In this document: one piece after another, positions 52,221-61,973 of the stretch
Layout of the letters: each line of letters starts with the position of its first letter
Position numbering within the stretch: position 1 is the stretch's first letter
Assembly: GCA_002375695.1 (NCBI GenBank)
Contig: DFMO01000003.1
Coordinates: forward strand, 265,466 to 329,465
Source of the DNA: Flavobacteriaceae bacterium UBA3591
GTDB taxonomy: Bacteria > Bacteroidota > Bacteroidia > Flavobacteriales > Flavobacteriaceae
DNA length: 64,000 nt
Direction of reading: 5' to 3'
Made by a program: the position numbers and the translations under genes
Notes under the pieces: model-generated
What the model saw: the letters and a program-made list of their open reading frames with translations, nothing else
Told to the model about the DNA's origin: nothing
Database searches by the model: none

Positions 52221-53610
52221 TAATATCTTTTTTAAAAATAATAAGAATTGCCAAACAGAGCCAAAAAACATATTGTCTAAAGGAATCTATCTGAAACCAA
52301 TTTATAACTAAACCAGTAAAACAAACAAATAAAGCTACAGCAATATATTTTTTATCTATACTATTTTTGAACGTAAAAAAATTACTTTTAAAAATCGAAA
52401 AAATAAAAAATGAAAAAGCTATAAACCCAAAGATTCCGGCTTCAGTTAAAATTCTTAAATAGAGGTTGTACCCTGGAGGGAAAGACTTATAATCTTTATT
52501 AAGATACATAGTGACGAATTCATAATTTTGTTTTGTAGCCCATCTAGGGTAAAGATGACTCGTTTCATAAGCTTGTTGCCCCCAGCCTGTTCCAAATATT
52601 GGGTTGTCTTTAAAAACCTCAAACATAGCTACTTGTATTCCCAGTCTAGATTTATTTGATACAGAATTATCTTTATCACTATATTTTGTTTTTGTAAAAT
52701 CTAAGGTCTCCATTCGTTCTGACACAACTTTATATATTGAATCTCTGTACAGCACTGTTGCCAAGATTCCAAAAACAATACTAACCATTAAAATTTTATT
52801 AAAAATTTTACGGAAGTCCTGAAACATATAGTATGTAATGGCTATACCAGCTATAGATTGAATAATAACAACAATTAAAGCAGTTCGAGATTTACAAAGT
52901 ATAGCTAAAATAACTAAAGCTATATACGGTATAAACCGACTTTTCTTATTTGAAGTAATTATATAACTAAACATAAACCCCGAGATAGAGATTAGGTATG
53001 TGCCTAGTGCCGGAGGCTCATATGTTATAGAAGATAATCGTAATAAATGATTAGTGTAACTTACATTTACAAAAGGAAGATAATTATATAATTCAAGAAT
53101 AGGAATGATAAAGTCTAATTTTTTTACCACCACTAGATATTCCACCATTCCACAACTAAAAACTATTAGAAAACTTATAAAAAAAATTCTCCGAATTAGT
53201 ATAAAAAAATTTTTAACGCCATAATCTCGGCCTACATTTATAAAAAGGTAGAAAAAAATAAAACCTGAAATTAAAACCGAAATCATTTGTCTCGCAAAGC
53301 GCTCTAAACCAGAAGTTTGCTTAAAATAGTAACCAAGTATATTTGGAAGGTTTATAAGTGTAGTAAGTAATAAAACTCCAAGAAAAATTAAAAATACGCC
53401 ATATATATCAGACTTAAAGGGAAGGTAGATTTTACCAGAAAAAATTTGTGCAATTGTTAACAATACAAAACCTGTTAAAAAGAATATGGGAGAAGAATCT
53501 GCGCTATATTCCCCTAGAAATCCAAACCATTTAGGCACATCTGAATTGAAGGGTATGAAAAATATACCCAGAATAAAGAAAATTTGATATGCCCTTTTTA
53601 ACTCATTCAA
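52186..53610 (-). CDS. O-antigen ligase/polymerase family protein, third
   Basis: 474 residues, about twelve membrane helices and a big periplasmic loop. Motifs: KSRLGIQVAMFEVFKDNPIFG and GTGWGQQAYETSHLY in the loop, and a following YNLYLRILTEAGIFG helix, as in the Wzy_C/O-antigen ligase superfamily. It differs from the other two in sequence, so it is not a recent copy. Start TTG 53610, preceded by AAAAGGC as a ribosome site. 5 bases after the pyruvyl transferase gene. Confidence 0.87.
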   Translation of the reverse strand: MNELKRAYQIFFILGIFFIPFNSDVPKWFGFLGEYSADSSPIFFLTGFVLLTIAQIFSGKIYLPFKSDIYGVFLIFLGVLLLTTLINLPNILGYYFKQTSGLERFARQMISVLISGFIFFYLFINVGRDYGVKNFFILIRRIFFISFLIVFSCGMVEYLVVVKKLDFIIPILELYNYLPFVNVSYTNHLLRLSSITYEPPALGTYLISISGFMFSYIITSNKKSRFIPYIALVILAILCKSRTALIVVIIQSIAGIAITYYMFQDFRKIFNKILMVSIVFGILATVLYRDSIYKVVSERMETLDFTKTKYSDKDNSVSNKSRLGIQVAMFEVFKDNPIFGTGWGQQAYETSHLYPRWATKQNYEFVTMYLNKDYKSFPPGYNLYLRILTEAGIFGFIAFSFFIFSIFKSNFFTFKNSIDKKYIAVALFVCFTGLVINWFQIDSFRQYVFWLCLAILIIFKKDINAKLNNTHTAL

Positions 53611-53615
53611 GCCTT

Positions 53616-54602
53616 TTAAATTTTAACAAATTTGGACAGTTCAGCTTCTAATTCATTCGGGTTAGTAACTAATTGGGAGTCTGGAATATCTTTTAGCCAG
53701 GTTTCATAAAACCTTCTATTTTTACCATAACTATTGTCTATCATAATTGACGGTACACCGAGTAATAAGGCCAAAATATGCCCATGAAGCCTTGTGGATA
53801 CTACAAGATCATAACTTAATATAAAGCTAATACCTTCATTAACTAACCAATTTCTGTCTCTTAAAACTCCCAACCCAAAAGTTGTATCCTTTGTTCTACT
53901 AGATAGAAATGTTTTTGCAAACATTCTATTTATTTTTTCCCAGACCCGATGCGAAAAATTAAAAAAACTATTGTTAAACGTAGGCCAGTCTTTATGTTCA
54001 AAATCTGAATAATTGTTGTACTTAAAACCAGTCGAAATTTCCCTATCTACTCTCTTTAATAAAAGCTTTCGATTATTTACCCGTTGCGATGGTTTTTCAA
54101 TATCCAAACAAAACGCCATATCTGGCACTAATAGGATATTATTTTTAAAATGTTTCCTTAATAAATCGTAGGAGTATTTATCTCGAGCACAAATCGTAAC
54201 GTTTTTGTGCGTAGCATATTTCTTTGCATCTCGAATAATTAAACGTTCATCGTTGTATTGAACCGACTGGGGAAACACTAAAATTGCATTGTTTGGGTAT
54301 CTCTCAACTATTTTAAGTCTAAAATCATTATGTCCTTCCCAAACATCTCCAAAATTTCCGCCGCCATGTAACAAGATTTGTGTTTCCTTATTTAAATCTC
54401 TCCAATCAAAATTGAAGTGAGAAGTCATATAGGATGGTACAATATTTAAGGAATTTAAAAACTCCAATTCTCCCTGCCAAATTAATTGATCTCCAATATT
54501 AATATGATCTGGAGTGTTTAATAGCACACAATCAGATTGAATCTTATGTGCTAATTGTTTATGTATTTCCGTTTTTAAATCAGTGAGTGTTTTGAACCCC
54601 AT
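53616..54602 (-). CDS. Polysaccharide pyruvyl transferase family protein
   Basis: 328 residues. Adds a pyruvate ketal from phosphoenolpyruvate to a sugar. Signatures: HINIGDQLIWQGELEFL, GGGNFGDVWEGHNDFR, then STRLHGHILALLLGVPSIMI and NSYGKNRRFYETW in the C-terminal half. Pyruvylation gives a negative charge to the polymer. Between the flippase gene (5 bases) and the third Wzy-like gene (5 bases). Confidence 0.93.
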   Translation of the reverse strand: MGFKTLTDLKTEIHKQLAHKIQSDCVLLNTPDHINIGDQLIWQGELEFLNSLNIVPSYMTSHFNFDWRDLNKETQILLHGGGNFGDVWEGHNDFRLKIVERYPNNAILVFPQSVQYNDERLIIRDAKKYATHKNVTICARDKYSYDLLRKHFKNNILLVPDMAFCLDIEKPSQRVNNRKLLLKRVDREISTGFKYNNYSDFEHKDWPTFNNSFFNFSHRVWEKINRMFAKTFLSSRTKDTTFGLGVLRDRNWLVNEGISFILSYDLVVSTRLHGHILALLLGVPSIMIDNSYGKNRRFYETWLKDIPDSQLVTNPNELEAELSKFVKI

Positions 54603-54607
54603 AATAA

Positions 54608-55897
54608 TTAAAATTTTCTAAAATTAGAAAAAACCATTCGCCAATAAAAATAAGCAACCAATCCAGTAAAAACTAGGTTTGATGCAAGAAACGTTATAGC
54701 CATCCCATAGTATTGATAATCTGTGATAATAAAATACCCTAACCCCAACATCGTAAAAACTGAAGCTGCGTGAGCCCAGAAAAAAGGAAAAGTGATTTCT
54801 ATAGATTTTAAAGAAATTATCAACGGTCTTAACATAAAAAGCACCAGTTGAGAGAAAGTAAATAGTATAATAATAATAAATGCTGGTCCGTATTTGTCAA
54901 AATATAATAATTGATAGAAGACTATGGCAAATACAAAAACTAAGACCATAATACCTAAAACTTTAGCTGAGTGTTTTATGTATAATGATTTTACAAGATT
55001 ATGGATTTGGGCATCATCTTTTTTAGCTATAAATTTTGCAAAGTAAGGGGTATAAAAGTTTTCGACTGTAATAATAAAAATACTCACAATACCTAATAAA
55101 TTTTGAATCGTTCTAATTTTACCTATGCTTAAATCACTTACACCTAAAATCTTTGAATAGATAAAGAGCCCTTGCGTATACCCCCAAAATGCAATTCCTC
55201 CCATAATTATCCATTTCGAATAAATAAAATGATGTTTTAAAATTTGAGAAAATTGATCATTTCGCTTAAAAATTGGAACTACAAAGGATATTCCAACAAT
55301 CTTTTTTTGCAAAAAAACTTGAAATAAATAACTATTTGATATGAAATATGATAAGGAGTATAATGTTAAAATTAAAGGAAGTGTGAGCTCAGTACTAAAA
55401 TAAATAACACTTAAAAAAAAAGCGCCATTTAAAACTATTGACGAAATTACGGCGTGTTTAAGTTTAACCTTAAAACTACTAAACATGTATTTTTTAAACA
55501 ACTCGAACAGAGACATTAAAGTTGGAATTAAAAAAACGTAAGCATAATTTACATAAACGCCCTGTTTGTTGATTAAGTAATATAGAACAGTCGAAAGTAA
55601 TAAATTTATAAAAACATTGGTCCAAACCAAGACCTTTAAGTAGGCGTTTTTATTGTGCCATTTTTTTGGAAAGAGCACTAAAATAGGTGCCGATAAAAAA
55701 AAAGTGGAAAAAATATATAGGAAAAAAATATTACTCTGAAAAAGGACAAAAGAACTGAAAATTGAAATAGGCGCTAGTTTTGAAAGGACAAAAATAGAAC
55801 CAAAATTAAATAATGCGAAAAGTGATTGATCTGAAAATATCAAAAATTTATCGGATGAAAGGCTCCGCATTAATTTAGTTGGACTCAGTTTATTCAT
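54608..55897 (-). CDS. Polysaccharide flippase (Wzx-like)
   Basis: 429 residues from ATG 55897, with about 12 membrane helices and the MATE/Wzx-like two-fold pattern. No strong sequence motif exists in this family, so the call rests on topology and on its place between wzz and the pyruvyl transferase. The first start in frame is a TTG at 55921; ATG 55897 (MNKLSPTKL) has an AAAGG site just before it and is preferred. It would flip the lipid-linked repeat unit to the periplasmic side. Confidence 0.82.
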   Translation of the reverse strand: MNKLSPTKLMRSLSSDKFLIFSDQSLFALFNFGSIFVLSKLAPISIFSSFVLFQSNIFFLYIFSTFFLSAPILVLFPKKWHNKNAYLKVLVWTNVFINLLLSTVLYYLINKQGVYVNYAYVFLIPTLMSLFELFKKYMFSSFKVKLKHAVISSIVLNGAFFLSVIYFSTELTLPLILTLYSLSYFISNSYLFQVFLQKKIVGISFVVPIFKRNDQFSQILKHHFIYSKWIIMGGIAFWGYTQGLFIYSKILGVSDLSIGKIRTIQNLLGIVSIFIITVENFYTPYFAKFIAKKDDAQIHNLVKSLYIKHSAKVLGIMVLVFVFAIVFYQLLYFDKYGPAFIIIILFTFSQLVLFMLRPLIISLKSIEITFPFFWAHAASVFTMLGLGYFIITDYQYYGMAITFLASNLVFTGLVAYFYWRMVFSNFRKF

Positions 55898-55984
55898 GCC
55901 TTTAGATAATGTCTTTTTCAACCATTAAAATCATTTCTGAATACTGAACCACCATTCTATTAACATTTTAAACTATAAAGTTTG

Positions 55985-56962
55985 TTATAAATGGGTTAGT
56001 CTCTGAGCCTTTAAATAAAAGTACCTTATTATGGAATAAAGTATAAATAAGAAAATAAGTAATAACGGGATAGCAATAACTTTTACATCAAAGAACCCTT
56101 TCTTACTCTGCAACATAGGCTTATTCAATAGTTGCACGATATTATCGTATTTTAAAATCTCAACTTTTAACTCCTTATTTTGCTTAATTATCAAGTTCTT
56201 TTGTTCGAAAAGTAAATGGACGTTTCCATTATTCATATCCATGGAGTTAAAATAAATTTGGCTCGCATTAGTGTTGCCACTTGGCACAGCGGCATATGAT
56301 TTGACTATAGAATCTATATATTCTATACTCCTTTCGTTATGTCGTATTTCACTCTTCACACTCTCAATTGTAGCCAATTTTATTTCATTCATTAACGAAT
56401 TGCTATTTAAGTAATTCACTAAATTGGTTATTGTTTGTTGCGTAGCTTTTGATGATAAAATAAGGTTTATTTTATGGTACTTATACTTTGGCACAAAAAT
56501 ATCTGAAGTTAAAAGGTCGTCTTCTAACTTTGATTGATCTAGAAGAACCTCTACATTTCTTTCATCACCCTTATCTTGTTTTACAATTTCCAAAACATCA
56601 ACAATTGGTTCAATTTCAATCTTCTTAATACCTAAAGTTGAATTTTTATAGATTCCTATATCTTTAAGAATTAATGTGTCTTTCTCTTCTATTTTACTGC
56701 CAAGCTGTTCTACTGCATCATAAACATAATTAACTCCGTCAAAATTTATCTGAACTAATAATGAAGTTTCCTTTGGATACTCATCTCCTTGTATGAAATA
56801 ACCCACTAATGCCCCAATAATTATCAACGCGCAGAGAATTATCCATTTCGATAAAAAGAACTGAAATATATTATATAACCAAACTAAAAAACTATGGTAA
56901 CCTTGCCTTACCCTTTCCAGAATTGCAGCAATATCTAATTCATCGGAATTATTCTGTGCCAT
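55985..56962 (-). CDS. Wzz-like chain-length determinant
   Basis: 325 residues. Two membrane helices at about 40-60 (WIILCALIIIGALVGYFI) and 292-312 (VIAIPLLLIFLFILYSII) with a coiled-coil-rich periplasmic domain between, the classic Wzz topology. No C-terminal tyrosine kinase, so it regulates chain length without a BY-kinase part here. It follows rfbD by 18 bases. The N-terminal 35 residues are cytoplasmic and acidic. Confidence 0.85.
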   Translation of the reverse strand: MAQNNSDELDIAAILERVRQGYHSFLVWLYNIFQFFLSKWIILCALIIIGALVGYFIQGDEYPKETSLLVQINFDGVNYVYDAVEQLGSKIEEKDTLILKDIGIYKNSTLGIKKIEIEPIVDVLEIVKQDKGDERNVEVLLDQSKLEDDLLTSDIFVPKYKYHKINLILSSKATQQTITNLVNYLNSNSLMNEIKLATIESVKSEIRHNERSIEYIDSIVKSYAAVPSGNTNASQIYFNSMDMNNGNVHLLFEQKNLIIKQNKELKVEILKYDNIVQLLNKPMLQSKKGFFDVKVIAIPLLLIFLFILYSIIRYFYLKAQRLTHL

Positions 56963-56980
56963 AAAAAATATATTTATAAT

Positions 56981-57838
56981 TTAAATACTTACTTGTTTTA
57001 TTAGGGATTGCAAGCTCTCCCGCCAATCTATGTAATTCAATTTTAAATTGTTGTGCGCCTTTGTGTTATCGAGAACACTAAATGCTGGCCTTGCGGCAAA
57101 AGTACGGTAATGGTTGATTTTTGCAAGGTTTGCATCCTTTAATTTTTTAGACCCTAAAAGTATCGCTTCAGCAAAACCGTACCAGGTTGTTTTGCCACTA
57201 TTGCTGTAATGATAAACGCCGTATTTGGTAGAATCTTGTGCTATTATCTGTAACAATGCTTCGGCCAAATTATTTGCATTGGTAGGCGTGCCCGTTTGCT
57301 CGGTGGTTATGGTAAGTGGTTTCCCTGCCTCGGCATGGTTTAAAATTGTCTTTAAAAAATTATGACCGTATTGCGAATACAACCACGAAGTGCGTAAAAT
57401 AAAATACCTGTCGCATATTTCCTCAATGTACTTTTCACCCTTTAGTTTTGAAGCACCGTAAACATTAATCGGGTTGGTAGCATCACTTTCTAAATACGCT
57501 GTGTTTTTCTTTCCGTCAAAAACATAATCTGTAGAAACGTGCAATAAAACAACATTTCGCTCTGTGCAAATTGTGGCTAGGTTTTTTACAGCTTCGGCAT
57601 TAATTGCATAGGCTTTTTCGGCGTCGCTCTCTGCTTTTTCAACGTTGGTATATGCAGCCGTGTTTATACAGTGAGTAAAGTTGTTTTTATTAAAAAATCT
57701 TAAAAGCGCCTCAGTATTCTCAATGTCTAATTCATCTTTTGAAACAAAGACAAATTTAAGGTCGGGATATTCGGCTACCGCATCTTGTATGCATTTTCCC
57801 AACTGTCCGTTTGCTCCTGTAACCAGTATTTTTTTCAT
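56981..57838 (-). CDS. rfbD: dTDP-4-dehydrorhamnose reductase
   Basis: 285 residues. Last step of dTDP-L-rhamnose synthesis. NADPH Rossmann GANGQLGKCI; catalytic Tyr-x-x-x-Lys in INVYGASKLKGE; STDYVFDG and the SWLYSQYGHNF element are typical. Its start overlaps the rfbC stop by four bases. Cytoplasmic. Confidence 0.96.
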   Translation of the reverse strand: MKKILVTGANGQLGKCIQDAVAEYPDLKFVFVSKDELDIENTEALLRFFNKNNFTHCINTAAYTNVEKAESDAEKAYAINAEAVKNLATICTERNVVLLHVSTDYVFDGKKNTAYLESDATNPINVYGASKLKGEKYIEEICDRYFILRTSWLYSQYGHNFLKTILNHAEAGKPLTITTEQTGTPTNANNLAEALLQIIAQDSTKYGVYHYSNSGKTTWYGFAEAILLGSKKLKDANLAKINHYRTFAARPAFSVLDNTKAHNNLKLNYIDWRESLQSLIKQVSI

Positions 57839-58380
57839 GAAATTGCTTCCTCAAAAGTGGGAAGTTCGCGATCTTTTTCTGAAATTATAAACTCCTCTTC
57901 TGGAAGATGCCAATCTAGCGCTAAGGTTGCGTCATTATAAATTATGCCTCCTTCCGAAGCCTTGTTGTAAAAATTGTCGCATTTATACGCAAACACAGAG
58001 TTCTCTGAAAGTGTAATAAAACCGTGTGCAAAACCCCGTGGTACAAAAAGCTGCAAGTGATTTACATCATCCAAAACAATTGAAAATGACTGTCCAAAGG
58101 TTTTAGATTCCTTCCGAATATCAACAACAATATCTAATACTTTTCCTTTTACAACCCGAACTAATTTTGCCTGCGCCATTTCACCCCGCTGAAAGTGGAG
58201 GCCGCGTAAAACGCCTTTGGTCGAGGCAGACTGATTATCTTGTACAAAATCTACATCGAGACCCGTATTTTTTTTAAATGCTTTTTCATTATACGTTTCA
58301 TAAAAAAGACCGCGTTCGTCTTTAAAAACGTTCGGTTTAATAATAAAACAATCTTTTAAGGGCGTTTTTTGTATTTCCAA
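57835..58380 (-). CDS. rfbC: dTDP-4-dehydrorhamnose 3,5-epimerase
   Basis: 181 residues, cupin dimer. Converts dTDP-4-dehydro-6-deoxyglucose to the L-rhamno form. Active-site features: the His in LRGLHFQRGE, the Asp in DIVVDIRKES and the Tyr near FAYKCDNFYNKASEGG. Starts with TTG at 58380; no ATG gives a proper N terminus. 2 bases after the rfbA stop. Confidence 0.96.
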   Translation of the reverse strand: MEIQKTPLKDCFIIKPNVFKDERGLFYETYNEKAFKKNTGLDVDFVQDNQSASTKGVLRGLHFQRGEMAQAKLVRVVKGKVLDIVVDIRKESKTFGQSFSIVLDDVNHLQLFVPRGFAHGFITLSENSVFAYKCDNFYNKASEGGIIYNDATLALDWHLPEEEFIISEKDRELPTFEEAIS

Positions 58381-58382
58381 AT

Positions 58383-59240
58383 CTAATCTAGTTGAAGTAA
58401 GTGTTTTCCATAACCGCTTTTAAGTAAAGGTTTGGCTAAGGCAATTAATTGTTCTTTTGAAATATAACCCATTTCGTAGGCTGCTTCTTCTATGGCGCCA
58501 ATTTTTAAACCTTGACGTTCTTCAATAACCTCAACAAATTGTGCGGCTTGCATTAATGAAGCAAATGTACCGGTATCCAACCAAGCGGTACCCTTATCCA
58601 GAATACTTACGCTTAGTTTACCTTGTTTTAAATATTCGTTATTTACATCGGTAATTTCTAATTCGCCACGGGCGCTCGGCTTAATATTTGCCGCAATTTC
58701 TATTACACTATTGTCGTAAAAATATATTCCGGGAACCGCGTAATTAGATTTTGGCACTTTTGGTTTCTCTTCAATTGAAAGTGCTTTTCCACTTTTATCA
58801 AATTCAACCACCCCGTAACGCTCTGGGTCTAAAACGTGGTAGGCATAAATAATACCTCCGTCGGGATTATTGTTAGATTGTAGCAATTCTTTTAACCCCG
58901 AACCGTAAAAAATATTATCGCCAAGAATTAGGGCTACTTTGTCGTTTCCAATAAATTCTTTTCCAATAACAAAGGCTTCTGCAAGTCCGTTGGGGTTTGG
59001 TTGTTCGGCGTATTGAAAGTTGCAACCAAGCTTGCTACCATCGCCCAAAAGTTGTTTAAAAAGCGGTAAATCCTGCGGAGTAGAAATAATTAAAATATCC
59101 TTAATACCAGCATACATAAGTGTTGACAGTGGGTAATAAATCATGGGTTTATCGTACACCGGCATTAATTGTTTACTAACTGCCAGGGTAATGGGGTGCA
59201 ACCGTGTACCCGAACCTCCTGCTAAAATTATTCCTTTCAT
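58383..59240 (-). CDS. rfbA: Glucose-1-phosphate thymidylyltransferase
   Basis: 285 residues. Forms dTDP-glucose. Nucleotide loop MKGIILAGGSGTRLHPIT, metal site ALILGDNIFYGSG, VVEFDKSGKALSIEEKP and TAWLDTGTFASL are all present. Length is standard. The start overlaps the rfbB stop by four bases. Confidence 0.97.
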   Translation of the reverse strand: MKGIILAGGSGTRLHPITLAVSKQLMPVYDKPMIYYPLSTLMYAGIKDILIISTPQDLPLFKQLLGDGSKLGCNFQYAEQPNPNGLAEAFVIGKEFIGNDKVALILGDNIFYGSGLKELLQSNNNPDGGIIYAYHVLDPERYGVVEFDKSGKALSIEEKPKVPKSNYAVPGIYFYDNSVIEIAANIKPSARGELEITDVNNEYLKQGKLSVSILDKGTAWLDTGTFASLMQAAQFVEVIEERQGLKIGAIEEAAYEMGYISKEQLIALAKPLLKSGYGKHLLQLD

Positions 59241-60247
59241 AATCTATCACTATTTTCCAGATACCACAATATTGTTTTTTGGATACCGGTTTCAAAATTC
59301 TCTTTGGCCTTCCAGCCAAGTTCATTTTCTATTTTTGAAGCATCTATAGCGTATCTAAAGTCGTGGCCGGGTCTATCTTTTACAAAAGTTATTTGCTCTT
59401 TATACGATCTGTTCTTCGGCTTTATTTCATCTAACAATTCACAAATAACATTGGCAATATATAAGTTTTCGCGTTCGTTGCGACCGCCGATATTGTAGGT
59501 TTCGCCTAATTTTCCGCCGTTTAAAGCCAAATGAATACCACTGCAATGATCCATTACATAAAGCCAATCGCGAACATTTTTTCCGTCTCCGTAAATTGGT
59601 ATTGGCTCTCCCGAAACTGCTTTGCGAATAATAGTTGGAATTAACTTCTCTTTGTGCTGATTTGGACCGTAATTATTGGAACAGTTTGTTGTAACCACTG
59701 GTAAACCGTAGGTGTGAAAGTAGCTGCGAACAATAAAATCTGAAGACGCCTTTGAAGCACTATACGGACTGTTGGGTGCATATGGAGTGGTTTCGGTAAA
59801 AAGACCTGTTTCTCCTAAAGTTCCGTAAACCTCATCGGTTGAAATATGAAGAAATCGAGCGTTTTTAAAATCGTCTTTTAATTTATTGGGACCGTTCATC
59901 CAAATTTTATAAGCACTTTGCAGCAAATTAAAAGTACCTACAATATTTGTTTGAATAAATTCTGAAGGACCCGAAATTGAGTTATCCACATGACTCTCGG
60001 CAGCAAAATGAACTACTTTTTGAAACTGATGTTTTTCGAATAAATTTTGAACTAATTCGGCATCGCAAATATCTCCTTTTACAAAGGTGATTTTATCTGA
60101 AATGGGGGCTAAATTTTTTAAATTTCCGGCATAAGTAAGCTTGTCCAGCACGAAAATTTCGTCGTCTGAATTTTTTAGGGCATATTCCACATAATTGGAG
60201 CCTATAAATCCTGCTCCTCCGGTAATCAGTACTTTATCGTTTTTCAA
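59237..60247 (-). CDS. rfbB: dTDP-glucose 4,6-dehydratase
   Basis: 336 residues. GGAGFIGSNYVEY cofactor loop, the catalytic Thr-Asp-Glu in HISTDEVYGTLG and Tyr-x-x-x-Lys in SPYSASKASSD, as expected of RmlB. The order rfbB-A-C-D in one operon, with 4-base or shorter gaps, supports dTDP-rhamnose production. Start is TTG 60247, two bases after the DUF6909 gene. Confidence 0.97.
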   Translation of the reverse strand: MKNDKVLITGGAGFIGSNYVEYALKNSDDEIFVLDKLTYAGNLKNLAPISDKITFVKGDICDAELVQNLFEKHQFQKVVHFAAESHVDNSISGPSEFIQTNIVGTFNLLQSAYKIWMNGPNKLKDDFKNARFLHISTDEVYGTLGETGLFTETTPYAPNSPYSASKASSDFIVRSYFHTYGLPVVTTNCSNNYGPNQHKEKLIPTIIRKAVSGEPIPIYGDGKNVRDWLYVMDHCSGIHLALNGGKLGETYNIGGRNERENLYIANVICELLDEIKPKNRSYKEQITFVKDRPGHDFRYAIDASKIENELGWKAKENFETGIQKTILWYLENSDRL

Positions 60248-60249
60248 AA

Positions 60250-61950
60250 TTATTTTTTAGGAATATCTAAAATTTGTTTTAACATTTTTTCGGTGATTAA
60301 ATAGGTGGGTTTTACCCCTGTTGTACCCAATCCGCCCGATGCCAAAGTGCTTCCCGTTTCTAACGGATTATCTGAGGCGTAATACGCGTATCTAACCTTT
60401 ACTTTTGAGCTAATACTACGTCTAATTTTTGCTGCGGCTTGTATTGCTTTTTGGTAGTGTGCTCCCTCCATTTCTAAGCCAATTACATTCCAAGTAGAAT
60501 TATGGAAAAACTTTAAAACATCTCTATTTTGAAGCGACGTACCCAATACCGAAATCATTGTGCCGGTAAAGATATTTACATCGTCGTCCTTAAAATGCGA
60601 TTTGTCCAATTCATTTTTAAACGGGTAATTGTCTGCAGTACCTTCAAAAACATGAGCAGATGGAATCATTATATCGCCTTTGCCACCTTCCAAAATTCCA
60701 GCTTTCCCCATAATAGAAACAGAATCTACATTTAAGTGATGACTGTTTTTTGAAGCATCTATATAAGGCTTTAAAAGCTCGTCCATAGTTTCGTACGCTT
60801 GTTCACCAAAGGCGTAATCCATAACAATTATTACCGGCTTCTCTGCATCGGGCGTACCTTTTAGTCCTTCAGTATAGGCGCTTTTTTTAATCTTTGCCGT
60901 ATCAATTATTTGTACATCGATATTTGTACCGCTTTGGTCTTCAATTAAAATCATCCCTTCTGCAATTGCAGTTTTTTGAACTTTTTGACGCAATTTAATG
61001 TTCACATTGTTGCTTAAAGCCTCAAAAATTTCGAGCGGCTTTCTTTTTAAAAATTCTGACGAAAGCGCTATTGGCGCATATAAACTATTCATAACACTGT
61101 GCATATTAGCGCTTATAATATGCAGTGGCCGCTCTAATAATCCTTTATCTTGTAGTGTTTGCTTTATTCTAAAAGCCCATTGCTCGCCGTGTATATGGTG
61201 GCCTAATCGCTCTCTAAGCACGGGACTAAACGTAATAATGCGTTTTTGGTCTGAAAGCACTTCATCTATAGCCAATTTGCCCAGATAGTAAATTATACTA
61301 AAAAACCTATTGTCATTTTTCTCACTTGCAAAAAATGGAAACACACTTTTAACTTCTTCAAAGGTTCTACCTAAAAAATTGGCGGTATGCGTTAAGGCCA
61401 CCTCCTTTTCTTCTTGGCTTAATTTACCTTTTTTTAATACCGCTTGTTCGAGCTTTTTCCAATCGCGAATTACGTCGCCGTTTTCATTAATGAGCACTTG
61501 CTTCATTATTTTATGCGACTCGATAAACAGAAATGTTAAGTGGGTAAGGATGTCATAAATCTCAGAACGACCACGTGTAATTTCAATATTCATTTGCTCT
61601 GCATCTATGCGATAGCAGTTTCTTCGACGTTTTAAAGGAATTATAGGTTCAAAATGCGAATCTTTATATCCTTCATCGCTTGTAAGGTTAATAAACCGGC
61701 ACTCTTCAATACCCGTAGGCAAGCGGTCCATAACGTAAAGCAAACCTTGTAATTCAATTTTATCATCGGTTATTGAGCCATAAATTTCGGGTCTAAGCGT
61801 AAGTAATGACTCTCTTAATGATTCGCCAGAAACTCCCATAGGCTTATAAAAGCCGCGATTAAAAAGGTGGCGCATAGTTATATAAAGGCGCTCAATGGCC
61901 TGTGTGCTCTCTTGAGCACGCGTTCGGGTGTGTGATTTCAATTTATTCAT
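60250..61950 (-). CDS. DUF6909-like protein with nucleosidase-like C-terminal domain
   Basis: 566 residues from ATG 61950. Residues 1-360 are a conserved helical region with no function known to me (family DUF6909 by memory); it includes RRRNCYRIDAEQMNIEITRG. Residues 370-566 contain, in order, IIVMDYAFGEQAYE, IMGKAGILEGGKGDIMIPSA (414-432), FTGTM (about 461-465), GLEMEGAHYQKAI (491-503) and YYASDNP (523-529). This is the order of the nucleoside phosphorylase/MTA-SAH nucleosidase family, whose members use an EMEGA loop and a Ser-Asp pair. I therefore predict a nucleoside or nucleotide-sugar binding or cleaving role. Positioned between a GH3-like gene and rfbB, tightly spaced. Confidence 0.72.
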   Translation of the reverse strand: MNKLKSHTRTRAQESTQAIERLYITMRHLFNRGFYKPMGVSGESLRESLLTLRPEIYGSITDDKIELQGLLYVMDRLPTGIEECRFINLTSDEGYKDSHFEPIIPLKRRRNCYRIDAEQMNIEITRGRSEIYDILTHLTFLFIESHKIMKQVLINENGDVIRDWKKLEQAVLKKGKLSQEEKEVALTHTANFLGRTFEEVKSVFPFFASEKNDNRFFSIIYYLGKLAIDEVLSDQKRIITFSPVLRERLGHHIHGEQWAFRIKQTLQDKGLLERPLHIISANMHSVMNSLYAPIALSSEFLKRKPLEIFEALSNNVNIKLRQKVQKTAIAEGMILIEDQSGTNIDVQIIDTAKIKKSAYTEGLKGTPDAEKPVIIVMDYAFGEQAYETMDELLKPYIDASKNSHHLNVDSVSIMGKAGILEGGKGDIMIPSAHVFEGTADNYPFKNELDKSHFKDDDVNIFTGTMISVLGTSLQNRDVLKFFHNSTWNVIGLEMEGAHYQKAIQAAAKIRRSISSKVKVRYAYYASDNPLETGSTLASGGLGTTGVKPTYLITEKMLKQILDIPKK

Positions 61951-61973
61951 AACAAGCAAAGATAACACTTATT

